64,000 bases of DNA, from positions 22,286,784 to 22,350,783 of the forward strand of contig JAJLRJ010000010.1 of assembly GCA_024195265.1 (NCBI GenBank), read 5' to 3'. Shown piece after piece: positions 11,773 through 22,432 of the stretch; within the stretch, counting starts at the first letter, position 1, and each line of letters starts with the position of its first letter. Under the pieces are notes generated by a model. That model was given only the letters and a program-made list of their open reading frames with translations. It was not told the DNA's origin and did no database searches. A program made the position numbers and the translations under genes. Origin of the DNA: Dendrophyllia cribrosa (lineage: Eukaryota > Cnidaria > Anthozoa > Scleractinia > Dendrophylliidae).

Positions 11773-11968
11773 AGACTCTGACCCACTAAGTTTGCATTGC
11801 GCGCCTACGTTGGTTCACCCGCCATTTTCAGGGCCCCCGAAAGTCCATACTGTATTGTAGATGAGAAATTCACTCGTGCAAGAGGTGATATGCTTGCCCA
11901 AATATGGAATAGAGCGGTATCATAACAATAAGAGAAGCGCGCAATGCAAACTGGATGGGTCAGAGTCT
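11773..11968. mobile_element. MITE with TTAA target duplication, AGACTCTG family
   Basis: Begins AGACTCTGACCCA and ends with the inverted TGGGTCAGAGTCT (with one spacer difference). TTAA flanks it at 11769-11772 and 11969-11972. The inverted repeats extend through TTTGCATTGCGCGC on both arms. A sister copy with the same length and site is at 63008-63203. TTAA duplication is typical of piggyBac- and Kolobok-type elements. Confidence 0.75.
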
Positions 11969-12002
11969 TTAAAGAAATATACCGTTTTGCCGGCCAATTG
12001 AC

Positions 12003-12040
12003 TGTGACTTTGACTTTGACTTTGACTTTGACTTAGACGT
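12003..12040. repeat. (TTTGAC)n microsatellite
   Basis: Hexamer repeats TTTGAC/TTTGACTT. They are conserved in position in all four Val-Asp blocks (also about 33548-33588, 45213-45253 and 63238-63272) but with different unit numbers. Confidence 0.85.
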
Positions 12041-12620
12041 TGACCCATTGACCCGGCGATATTGTTTGTGGAAAAGTCTACCATTATTTCTTGGTGTTGT
12101 GGTGGCTCGTTTCGATATTTTAAATGCACCATCAGGACTTTAAAGTGCCCCTGTGACCAAATTTTTGATTTTCATTTTTTTACATTTTCGTGTACAATTA
12201 GACTTTCTTACTCATCTTGCCAAATTTCAATTCATTACGAACATCAGAAGTCATTTTATTTTAACATTTATTTCCGAGAATTTACGGCCGCCATTAATCA
12301 ACCTTGTTCCAAGGCTTGGTTGCGAATGGGAGAAAGTGACGTCAAAGACTCAAACATACCTCACGGGTGGAAATTATAATAACAATAAGTATTGAGAATC
12401 ACGCGAAAAGCAACAAAAACTTTGGACTTGTTCTTCGTGCAATTTGTGCAACCGTGTATCGTTCGCTTTAGATGTATAATGTACTTGGTGCAAAAACTGG
12501 TATTCAAAGGTTAGTAGTTTTTTTCTATCCCAGGTTGGTATGTGGATTGGAAACACAAATTTCCCATTTCAACCAGCTGTCAAAATATTATGTATATATC
12601 CGAAAACACGACTCATCGTG

Positions 12621-12693
12621 GTTTCCGTAGTGTAGTGGTTATCACGTCCGCCTAACACGCGGAAGGTCGCCAGTTCAAGCCTGGCCGGAAACA
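12621..12693 (+). tRNA. tRNA-Val(AAC), second copy
   Basis: Identical to the 11269 gene except in the T loop and stem (TTCAAGC-CTGGC), which still pairs. All four stems, the anticodon AAC and both internal promoter boxes are intact. T-rich terminator runs follow at about 12709-12720. Its flanks differ from the 11269 gene, marking a second locus type within the unit; the same locus type is at 63878. Confidence 0.93.
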
Positions 12694-12930
12694 TGTTTGC
12701 TTTATTATTTCCTTTTTTTTTATGTATAAGACCAAAGCAGAGACATTTAAATTGCCTATAACGATTTAATTTTTATTTTCTTATCTAAATTCACACGCCA
12801 CGTAATGAACGTCTGCGAATTTTTTTTTTTAATTTCAGCAAAACTTGAATTTTTAATGATTTTTTAAAGTCTTCGAAATACTATTTTTTTGCGGTCGACC
12901 CGCCCCGCTGATAAGAATGGCAACAGGCTA

Positions 12931-13116
12931 AGTCTGTGACGTAGGTTCAGGAACTTTTGTGCGTAGAAATATTCTTCTCGGGGTCAGATATGTTGTTACA
13001 GTGCGCTGCGACACATCTTTCAGGCATTTTTGGCAATAATAAAAAAATGTCCGCTTATTTACAAGTGAAAAGGGAATAAGTCTCGAACACGCGTTCCTGA
13101 ACCTACGTCACAGGCT
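12931..13116. mobile_element. MITE with 24-bp inverted repeats
   Basis: The arm AGTCTGTGACGTAGGTTCAG at 12931 has a near-perfect inverted partner ending at 13116. A sister copy at 47678-47864 sits in the same flanking context, so insertion preceded duplication of the unit. It is non-coding. Confidence 0.65.
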
Positions 13117-14085
13117 ACCGTCCGACCGAGAGGAGACTGATGCGAATGGTGGACCAAAATGGCGGCAATTTTTTATTACACCACACTATAATAGATTCGA
13201 CGGCAAAAAGGGGCTGATTTCACGTCCGCTGTGCTACTTCAGTTAATTGCTCGTCGCCTTTTGTTCAATAAAATGTTATGTAAAATCCCAGTTAAGTAAT
13301 ACGAGGCTTGTGAAAATATTAATATCGGAATTAAGTAATGATCCGCATAAGAAGGAAAGTGCTAACGGCAATGCACGATGGAATGTCAACTTTTTTTATT
13401 GTTACAACTCGTGATCTCATTGGCCTAGACTCAAAGACCGCTAAAAAGTTAAGGTTCAAGGTGCATTTTGTCTGATCTTTTAAAGGTTTCAAGTAATTTG
13501 AGACCCAATCGCACAACATGCAGTTTTTAAAAGAAATTGTATTTGGGGAAGTTCATCAAAAATGCAAAATTATTAGCTGTTGTCTTCTGCTGTTCTGATT
13601 GGTTAAGCACGAACATTTCCAAAATTTATTTGACGCAAATGCATTTTCTTTTTTTTTATACTGAAATATAATTAAGAACCATCAGCTCCTCCTCTATTCT
13701 TGATCTCAAAGAAATTCTATGTGAGAAAGAGCCAATGCCGCAGAACAATGAAGTTTACTGTAGTTCTTATGTGGAGCATTACTTAAACATCCTAAGTGGA
13801 ACAGCATTTCAATTTTGGTCTCAAATATTGAAAGGAAAAAGAAGTACACTCGTTTGAATGTTAAAAAAAAAACGTTTGAATGTTAAAAAAAAAACAGGTA
13901 CCCGGGTGGGGAATCGAACCCAAGTGACTTGCCATTTGAAAATCGTTTTTGACTACTTCATTTTAGATTATGTCTTAGAGAGATATATATTAAAAATGTT
14001 TAAATTAAACACCCTGGGTGATACATTTCATTTTAAGGCTAGAAAATTGAAAAGTTGCACACCCGTTTGACTGTAAAATAGAATA
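13117..14085. other. Array unit spacer, no gene; tRNA T-arm remnant
   Basis: Spacer shared with about 47865-48350. The only recognisable item is GGTGGGGAATCGAACCC near 13905-13922, which on the minus strand looks like a tRNA T arm with B box left from a decayed tRNA. The sister copy is at about 48178-48195. Confidence 0.45.
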
Positions 14086-14119
14086 GCCTCTCCAGGGGGG
14101 GAATCGTACCAAGATACTT

Positions 14120-14325
14120 CTTTTTATGTATTTCTGGCGTTCCGTAGGGCGGAGTGCGATGCCCTACGATCATGTAAAACAGGGGAAGTAAAAACAGGGA
14201 CGTGGAGAAAGCCAGGGTGAGGGAGCACCAGCTCGCCAAACTCGCCAGGGAATCGAACCCCGCCTCACCGGAAGTTTAAAAAGAAAACACCGGCTACTAA
14301 CTACCGTAACTAGACTATTTAGATA
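14120..14325 (-). mobile_element. 5'-truncated LINE 3' end
   Basis: Matches the 3' terminus of the LINE at 61397-62932: GTATTTCTGGCGTTCCG near the A-rich end, then GAGGGAGCACCAGCTCGCC and AAAACACCGGCTACTAACT. Only about 200 bp of 3' untranslated sequence is present. It abuts GGGGGGAATCGTACC, a probable decayed tRNA-Asp T arm. The copy at 48387-48600 is the array duplicate of this insertion. Confidence 0.65.
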
Positions 14326-15283
14326 AAAAAATAGTTAGGTTTGAAAAGCGACCAAAAGACTTAATTAGAATTTTGTCTTCTCATTGATTATCTGATTAAT
14401 TTATGTTCGGCTGACGTAGTCATCGAACACTATTGTCATCGGGTGGGGTATTTTTGTCAATAAAAGGAAACATTTCCGGTGTAACAATAGAATTGTCAAT
14501 CGCAACCAAACGAAGCAAAGAACTGACGAAACCGGAAGTACAGTAGTTCTGATAATTCTCTTACAATTCTACTTTTGCTAAATACTCGAATAATATATAT
14601 TCCATCTATTCCGTTTAATTAAAGACTGAATTTCAGCTAAAGAGTAGGCTATCAAGATTTTATAATTTATCTACCACTGCAAATTATTTCAGCAGTCTAA
14701 AGCGTAACGAAATCAAACGACGACTGATATCATTTCAGTTTGTTTATTTGTGACTGAAAGAAATTATAATTCTTCATGTTTACGATTATGCTACGATTCA
14801 TTTAAATTGAAAATTGAATTACGGCTTAAGAGTAAGCGATCAAGAATTCAGAATTTATCTGACACTAGAATTTAGTGTTAGCCTGTCGAGCCTATCAAGA
14901 AAGCATTGAAGATAGCCGAGACGCCAGCTGACGAGTGACGGTATTTTCCCTATCGTTACGCTCGATTGAAGTTTGATGGATAGTTGAAACCCAGCGTTCC
15001 TGCCTGTATATCTGCTCACCAGGAAATGCACTCAAATAGTTTGTCAAATAGCATTTGGTCGTATGCTGCACAATACGGCCCCAGTGGGGTTCTATTTTTA
15101 CCCATACCTTATGGTCTCGAGCACCTTTATTTCTCTCTAAGAAGCAAACCGCTGGAAGATTATCTTTCTCCCATTCATATGCATCCAAGTGCGATATTTT
15201 TGGTATCTGGGTTAGAAACTGGCATTTTTATTACAAACAGCTGCCAAATATCGTGTATATTTCTGAGAACACTATTCATCGTG
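14326..15283. other. Array unit spacer upstream of tRNA-Val(TAC)
   Basis: No gene is supported. The sister region 48600-49500 is collinear but carries an extra MITE at 48713-48865, for which this copy is the empty site (CACTATTGTCATCG near 14429-14442). This copy also has about 165 bp around 15000-15170 that the sister lacks. Confidence 0.6.
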
Positions 15284-15356
15284 GTTTCCGTAGTGTAGTG
15301 GTTATCGCGTCCGCCTTACACGCGGAAGGTCGCCAGTTCAATTCTGGCCGGAAACA
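15284..15356 (+). tRNA. tRNA-Val(TAC)
   Basis: A 73-nt cloverleaf with anticodon loop CTTACAC (TAC). The D arm reads GTGTAGTGGTTATCGC, giving a T-G wobble in the D stem; all other stems match the AAC copies. A T5 run follows about 15 bp downstream. With the AAC and CAC copies it supplies a third valine isoacceptor in the same array. Confidence 0.92.
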
Positions 15357-15707
15357 CGGTTGTTACATTATTTTTGTGTACAGTATAGGGATGATAATGC
15401 AGAGAAAACGTTTTGTTGTCTACACATTTTTTATTAATTAACCAATACTTGGATTCTCAATGTCAATCTATGGTTTATTTTGGCCACTCCTTCCTTCGAT
15501 TTCTTTGGCAATTTCCCGTTAGCATCTTTCGACCATCTTCTTTTCAATTGTCCTCTTGCTCAGAGCTGTATTTTACGGAGTTCATCGGCATAAAAATCAA
15601 ACAGCCGACATGACGAAGAGTAATGGAAGGAGCTATCGTGGAGGACAGAAACAATTTTAGAAAACGTAAAAGAAGCACATTCGTTTAACTTTAAAAAGAA
15701 AGATGGT

Positions 15708-15769
15708 CTTCCCGGCGGAGAATCGAATCCCGGTCTCCCGCGTGATACTCTCCACTTTTCTACCGAGGA
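15708..15769 (-). pseudogene. tRNA-Asp pseudogene lacking part of the anticodon arm
   Basis: The 3' half and 5' end of tRNA-Asp are recognisable (CTCGGTAG-type 5' end and a TTCGATTC T loop on the minus strand). About ten bases of the anticodon stem and loop are deleted and further substitutions break the acceptor stem. The same deletion is shared with 30729-30790, 49924-49985 and 59691-59752, so they descend from one dead copy. Confidence 0.8.
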
Positions 15770-15997
15770 ATTCGACTGCTGGGAAGGAAACAGTTCATTT
15801 TTAAAATCGATTTTTAATTACTTTTTTTATATATTTACATCATGGTCTCCAGCATATTTAATTCCCCACTCCAGAAACTATGAGGAATCTGGGCACGAAC
15901 TTGACTCGTAAGGTCTTCTGGGATCGTTTGGGTGGACGCGCGAAGCTTCAAAATGGCGTCGGCGAAGAAAGTTTTCTTCGCAAAACCCTGATGAAAA

Positions 15998-17426
15998 ATG
16001 GCAAAGCATGCTAATTGTTGTGTTCCTGGATGTACGAATAATTACAGAACCAAGCATGGACTTTCGTATTACCGAATTCCAAAGGACAAAACATTACGAA
16101 GACAGTACAAGATTCTAATTCGTAATGCAACATTAAAACTCGACGCCGATAATACACGTATTTGTGGAGATCACTTCGAGGGTGGACATAAGCGCAGCAG
16201 GCGTCATTTACCTTCGATTTTTCCATGGTCTAATGGCGTGTTTCTCCCGAAAAAATTGTCAAGAAATCAAGGATACGTAAAAAAAATCGAGGACGTGTAT
16301 CTCTTAACCAAGACCATTCCGAAGACCCTGTGCCGGAAAGTGATCATGATCTCTGTCAGACGGAGGATTTGCTGCCCACAAGTGATCAAGTTATGCAAAC
16401 GGATTTTTATGGACAAGAACAAAACAAAGATGAATCTTTGCAAACCGAATGTTATGAAGCGGTAAAAGTAAATTTTGGCACCCAAACGGAACTGCTTAGA
16501 TTTGACATTAATCAGTTCAAAGATAAGGACTCAGACATTGCTTTTTACACTGGATTTCCCAATTATAAAACACTAATGCTTTGCTTGATATGGTGAAGGA
16601 TGCAACGAAAAACATAAGCTATGGAAACTATGATCGAAAATGTTTTGATTGCCCCCCAGTGTGGCAACCAGGTCGACCAAGAATTCTTACAACCTTTCAG
16701 GAGTTTATTCTTGTGTTGATGCGACTAAGGCTTGGCATGTTTGAAAGAGATTTGGCTCACAGATTTAAAATTTCCGAGTCAACAGTTTCTGTAATATTTA
16801 GAACATGGATTCGATTTTTACGCCTTGAACTTCAGGAACTTATTATCACTCCACCACGAGATGTTCTTCAGGAACACATGCCTAAACTTTTCAAGGAATT
16901 TTATCCCAAGACAGCGTTGATTATTGATTGCACTGAAATACAAATGGAGCGTCCGTCTGCGTTGGATAATCAGTCCTCCTGTTACTCTTCATACAAATCT
17001 AGAACAACCATGAAAAACCTAGTGGGCATTACCCCAAGTGGTGTCATTGGATTTGCCAGTTAATTATATCCTGGTAGTATTACTGACAAAGAAATTACAG
17101 CAAAGAGTGGTTTCCTAGCTTTGTTGGAGCATGGTGATGAAATTATGGCTGATAAAGGCTTTTTAATTCAAGATGAGCTTGCTGCAGTTGGTGCAACCCT
17201 CACAATACCTGCCTTTTTAAAAGGAAAACAGCAGTTTTCTAAAAAAGAAGGAGAAAAAAACAAGAAAGTTGCAAGTTTGAGAGTTCACGTCGAAAGATGT
17301 ATGGAGCGAATTAAGAATTGGCATATTTTAGATAAACCTATTCCAGTTTCCCTTGCAGGAGTAGCTTCAGACATTTTTATTGTTATTGCAGCACTCACAA
17401 ATTTCCACCCTCCACTTATCTCATAA
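15998..17426 (+). pseudogene. ISL2EU THAP-DDE transposase, decayed
   Basis: Residues from MAKHANCCVPGCTNN through ICGDHFEGG form a THAP DNA-binding domain (C2CH) at the N-terminus, closed by a PSIFPW-type motif. Downstream are helix-turn-helix-like FERDLAHRFKISESTVS and a DDE_Tnp_4 core: Asp in ALIIDCTEIQM, Asp in IMADKGF, Glu in VERCMERIKNW. The gene is broken. Frame changes near 16315 and 16590 separate the THAP, linker and catalytic parts, and an in-frame TAA at 17061-17063 interrupts the catalytic domain, which resumes with LYPGSITDKEIT in the same frame. An ATG at 15953, inside the repeat, opens only a short frame, so 15998 is the likely start. Confidence 0.88.
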
Positions 17427-17604
17427 AAAAACAAAAATTGTAATATTGAATTGTTATGCATTTCGTTATCTGAAGAATAGTGAAATATAAACAAAGTGAA
17501 CTTTTGCTTCTTTAAACCTTGATTTGATTATATTAAAATTTGTAGGAATTCAAACAACTCCAGTACTGAATAACCCAATGATGACTGCCTTGTTTGCAAA
17601 ACCT

Positions 17605-17724
17605 GGGGTCAATTTAATAAAACTTTTACACTTGTAATTTACAAGTGTAGCTATTGTTTTCAACCTCTGAAACAATGGCTACGCTTGTAAATTACACTTG
17701 TAAAAGTTTTATTAAATTGACCCC
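17605..17724. mobile_element. 120-bp foldback (hairpin) element
   Basis: Two ~55-bp arms, GGGGTCAATTTAATAAAAC... and its reverse complement, with about four mismatches flank a loop of ~10 bp (TCAACCTCTG). A degenerate second copy is at 50908-51005. It lies in the 3' intergenic part of ISL2EU, so it either landed there or travels with it. Confidence 0.75.
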
Positions 17725-18238
17725 TGAAAAACAATAATTTAGTTGATTTAAAACCAGCTGCAATTTTGTTTGTTTCTTTGTTTATTTTGTTTGTGTCTTC
17801 ATAAAACAAGAATATATGATACCAAACCATTAATGTGCATGTTACAGGTTATATTTGATTGCAGGTTAAATATTTTTGTCTGTAGGCACTAATAAATAAT
17901 TAGGGCTATGAGACAAAAGAGGTGAAATAACTAAGGTGAGAAAAAGTTTAACCAGAAATCAAGTTTAACTAGCTACAAGCTGTAAAGATACTTGCTTGAA
18001 TTCTTGAAAAGAAAACACTGAGATACTCCTCAGAATGCTGGAAACTGCATTAAAATTCTGGACTTACATTTCAACGGTCTTAGGGCATTTGGAGCTCATT
18101 CACTTCTTTTTAGAGACCATAGTTAGTAGAGGGGACTGGTTAGGAAACCCGGCGAACTTCAAAGGCGCCAAACAATAGGGGCTCTCTAATGTTGAACAAG
18201 CCCATCACGTGACTCTGACCGTGCACAGTCAAAACAAG

Positions 18239-19721
18239 ATGGCGGACAGTATGGACGATCTGTCCGATCTCTTCGTATTCGGAGATGATTTTGAAGCGAT
18301 TCTTGATGTTTTGGAAAGCGATGAAGCCATGGAAGAGGACTTTGTTGAAGCAGTTAGCTCAGTAAGTTGCAAATATGTCTGAAAATGTTTGAATCGAGCG
18401 AAGTTGCTTCGTAAACAACGAAGTACACGCTAGAACTCGAGAAAACCAGAGTTGAATCTTTGTTAGACATTCTTATTTGATCTTTTACCTGATGGACTAT
18501 AAACAAGTTACAAGTTTTAACTTTTATAATGAAGAGAAGACAAGCCAAATGGAAAACTCGATCTCTCGAGATCTACAAAGTTGAAGAATTGTGTTACACA
18601 AATCTCTATCGGTTGCCCTTGGATATAAGAACCCTTTGCTCTGGTTATGTTCAACTATGATTTCTTATGATTATATTTCTTTTCAGGCTCAATCGCAATT
18701 GATTATATGTAGTGAGTGTGGCAAAAAATACAAGACGAGAGGCGGATTCGAGCGCCACAAAGCAGTAAAACACAGTCAGAAACAAAATACTCAAGCAAAC
18801 AAGGCCTATTTCACTCCAAACATCCTTCACCAGATTGTTACGAGTACCCTGGTAAATTTACAAGGAAACAAGGTTTTTTCAGCAAGCCTAAGAAAGGAGT
18901 TCACGAACTATGGATTTGAGATACCCCAAGAAGATGCGCCGGAATTTTGTGAACTTAAGACAATTTATGAGGCATTTAGGAAGAACAAAAATGTTGAGAA
19001 GTTGTATGGAGCATATTATGCTAAAGTCCCTCTGAATGCGACAAGATTCTTCAAAGGACTATCACGAAATGCTTCCACATTATTATCAACTAAAGTTGCT
19101 GATGGTATGATTGCACACTGCAAAAGAGAGGCATCAACTGAGAGCGGCAAATGCAATTTAGCTGCAACATTATCTGAGAAGGAGAAGGCTGGCCTCCAGT
19201 ATGTTGGTGGATATGTTCTGCACAAGCTGCACAAAAAGCACAGCTTTTCAAGTTCAGCAGAAAGCCTGCTGGCTATGTCGATCTTAAAAGCTGGGAAACA
19301 GGAAACAAACACAGAGTCTCAAAAACTCGTATCAATACTAAACCGTGGAGGGTTGTGGTCTATCACAGGTCCAGCACAGAAGATTTTTATAAAGACTGAA
19401 CATTATTTCAGGCAGTCCACCTCGAAATCTGGTTTGCAAAAAATTGACATTGTTGACATTGCACAGAAATCAATGAAGGATTGTGATGTTATATCAAATT
19501 TTAACTTGTTATTATCAGATGCTGAGTTTAACATGGACAGTCATGTTTGCAAAGATGTTTTGCATAGTATTGTGAGCTTATATGTCAGGGTACGCTCATT
19601 TTCATTTGCAAGGGACAAAATTCAGTGCCACAAAATCCAAGCAAAGCAGGGAAAATCCAAAGCCCTTCGAAAAGAAATCAGTAGAAGTTGCGATGAAAAG
19701 GAGCAACAAAGGCTTCAATGA
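18239..19721 (+). CDS. C2H2-finger protein of nested transposon, two exons
   Basis: Exon 1 is 18239-18361: it starts [17 protein letters not shown], is very acidic, and ends at a GTAAGT donor. Exon 2 is 18687-19721, after TTTCTTTTCAG. Both boundaries are phase 0 and give a 385-residue protein. Exon 2 opens with a C2H2 finger ([20 protein letters not shown]), then a helical region. A motif [12 protein letters not shown] and a later [11 protein letters not shown] resemble features near the C-terminus of P-like and related transposases, but no DDE triad is visible. It may be an accessory DNA-binding subunit or the C-terminal part of a transposase. There is no premature stop. It faces the THAP gene with 950 bp between the stop codons. 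Confidence 0.75.
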
Positions 19722-20670
19722 TGTAAACAATCCAGTCTAATTTTTTAATGAATTTTTATGCTATTTAATCATGTTGTTGTTAATAGTGTAAAACAAATGT
19801 GTAGTTCTGAAAAATATCTTTACCCTTCCCTCTTTCATTCCATTGAAGGGAACTGCCCTACTATGACTCCCTCCCCTTTGGATTTTCTAAAATAGCCATA
19901 AACAATTATGAAGCATTACATGTATGCAACTCCTTTTGTCCAGAGGAAAGTTTGGTCTCTTCTGAAACTACACAATGTTGATGGTTCTCAATAAAATCAT
20001 GATAAAACTGAATAAATTGAATATACCTTATCTGTCCTCACAAAAGGGTAAACTGGGTTTTTCTAACATTTGTTTTCGAAACTGATGGTACTAAAAATAT
20101 ATTATGCCCTCTGGGGGCATTAAACTAAACATAGGTCAAACTTGTGGAAATACCATAAATCATTGGAATTTGCAAGTCCTTTTAATTGAATCGAGCCTGC
20201 CATGTTTAATTCAAAACTATAGTGTTATTGTTTTAAAAATCTAAAAGACTTAAGAATTAAAAATCTAAAGACTTAAATAACCCACTTAGCTTTCATTTTG
20301 GTTATACACGAAGTCCTACCACTGCAGCTAGCTCTTTTTCAAAGCTCAATAATTTATTGACAATCAGGAAAAACTGGAATTTTCTAACAATTATTGTTGG
20401 AAACTGATGGTACTAAAATTTATATTATTCTTGGCTTGCACATGTCATCATAAAAATTCAAAAATCTCAACTTTAAACAATGTTTTGCTTCCGATTTGGA
20501 AAGGTTTGAAATGTGTCACGCAATTCGTCAGGCTGTTTTAGATAAGCGGTGAATAAACAAAATTGAACCAGTTGAAAGTTATTTTTGCATTATAGATGCT
20601 TATAAGCTGATTTAATGGAACCTATAGTGAATCCAATCTTTGTGATGGGATTTTTTGCGTAATATTATGA
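19722..20670. other. Convergent intergenic region of nested element
   Basis: 950 bp with no open frame of note. It holds candidate polyadenylation signals (AATAAA-type, for example AATAAAATCATG near 19990). A segment around TTTTTCTAACATTTGTTTTCGAAACTGATGGTACTAAAA recurs at about 20055 and 20375, a local duplication. Confidence 0.45.
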
Positions 20671-22126
20671 TTATGAAGCTGGTTCTGATAGCCTCCTATT
20701 CTTTGCTCTTGCTTTGAGCTCACTTGTATGACCGTATTCCATACAAGCTGTGCAGAGCTGGGCTTGTGGGCTGCAGAGTAATGTACAGTCAGGGGGCCGA
20801 CAGTACTGTTTCTTGGGGAACATATTCATTGAAGCACCATCATCACTATCGTATAAGGGATCCACAACCTTGGGAACAACATGTGGAATCACTTCTCCAG
20901 TCAATTCATTAGGGCTCACTCCAGGACAAATGAGATGGCATTCTATTTCTCTTACGAGATCCGACACTGTCACATTATTTATTGACCTCAGATATCTTGT
21001 ATAAAGTTCATGATCCTCTGGTAAGAACCATCCGTACACCGCAATAGTGTAGCCCAGGCTGTCATCGATAATAATTTGCAATTCTGGCAGCTGAAAACAT
21101 TCCTTCCTTTTTTGCAAAACGACTCTGTCGTGGCGCTCCTCCACTGTCCACTCTCTAATGCTTTTTAGACACTTGAGTCTTTTGCAGACATCTTCGAACC
21201 CCTTGTATAATTTCCTGGCCCTGGTATGGACTGCAGGGCCCTCTTGAACAATCTGCCGGGCTGGTCTGGATGGATGTTTTGGAGTGTCATGGCTTTTCTT
21301 GGGCATGTTTTGTGTCGGCAGTACCCCAAACTTCAGTTTCTTTTTGGTCATTTTTACAGATTGGACTAAAAGATGGTAAAGAAAAATAATCAAAACTCAA
21401 ACAATGATTCCACAGCAACTAACAGCACTCGAAAAAGATACTTCAGATATAAATATTTCAAAATGTTAATAATCAAGCAGTTGTCAAATAGAAGTTAAAA
21501 AGCAAAGTGCTCGAACACAACAGGCTGCGAAAAAAAGACAACACAAACAGCACTCACACATCATTTTTACAGATTTGAATGAAAGATGGTAAAGAAAGAA
21601 TCATCAAAACTCAAACAATGATTCCATAGCAACTACATGTGTGTGTGTAACAGACGCGGCGAGCCTGTTTCAAATTCACAAATGGACAGGGAAATCTGCT
21701 ATTTTCTGAAATGTCAAACATTTAATGTGCACAGAGAACGAAAAAGATACTTCAGATATATATATATATTTCAAAATGTTAGTAATCAAGCAGTTGTCAA
21801 ATAGAAGTTAGAAGGCAAAGTGCTCGAACACAGGCTGCGAAACAAATACAACACAAACAGCACTCGCACATCATCAGCTTTTACAGTTACTTACATATCT
21901 CTATCTCATCAGGTTTGAAGTGGTTCTCGCAAGTAAACACTCTGTCGTTGTCTATCAGTCTCTGCAACTCGCTATCCTTCTCACGGGTCTTTGTAATCTC
22001 ATTCAGCCACTCTTTCCTCCAAGTTTCGTGCTCTGCATCTTTCGGCGATGGTAGCTTGAATATACCGATACCTTTCCTTCTCCTGCACGATCCACAGCCC
22101 CAAACTGCACAGTTATCGCCAGGCAT
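20671..22126 (-). CDS. THAP-domain protein of nested transposon, two exons
   Basis: Exon 1 (22126-21895) begins [19 protein letters not shown] and carries most of a THAP domain, including [22 protein letters not shown] donor follows. Exon 2 (21365-20671) starts after CATCTTTTAG; joining in phase 1 continues the THAP domain with [14 protein letters not shown], the typical end of a THAP fold. The result is a 308-residue protein. The second half has conserved-looking aromatic blocks ([16 protein letters not shown]) and a Cys-rich patch ([15 protein letters not shown]), then ends in a basic tail. No catalytic domain is visible, so it may be a DNA-binding subunit or an N-terminal transposase half. 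The intron 21366-21894 contains short direct repeats, including AACACAGGCTGCG-like copies. Confidence 0.78.
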
Positions 22127-22432
22127 CCTCTATAACTACTCTTACAAAAACTTACTCGTGAATGTGTTGTCTGGACAACTCGGAATACGCTTCAAAACAC
22201 GGAAAATCGACTTCGAACATGCCACTCACTCGGGCGCCATCTTGGAAATGTTTGTGCACGGTCAATGTCACGTGACTTGTAAAATCGTAAACAAAGACAT
22301 GACTCTTTGAAGTTCGCCGGGTTTCCTAACCAGTCCCCTCTACTAACTATGTAGAGACCTTTTACGTTTATCAAAGAAGTTTCTATATATTTACAACATA
22401 TCTAATCTGGGTAAACCATATTTAATCCTTGG

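Larger units (their letters stand above)
18118..22351. mobile_element. Nested two-gene DNA transposon with THAP protein (P-like?)
   Basis: Perfect 47-bp terminal inverted repeats begin CATAGTTAGTAGAGGGGACT. A 7-bp target duplication TAGAGAC lies at 18111-18117 and 22352-22358. Just inside, both ends share a subterminal inverted segment with CACGTGAC and GACCGTGCAC, leading to an AAGATGGCG start region, so each end serves as a promoter for one of two convergent genes. Both genes have intact frames and consistent splice sites. Ends CA...TG and a THAP protein suggest the P superfamily, but P elements usually give 8-bp duplications and no DDE/RNase H catalytic domain is visible, so classification is tentative. 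Confidence 0.85.

Noticed and set aside
11269..12693. tRNA copies as SINE insertions
   Set aside because: No A tails or target duplications adjoin them, and several kilobases of flank are duplicated with them; they are tRNA genes within segmental repeats. The 7138-7206 segment is a separate case and only tentatively SINE-like.
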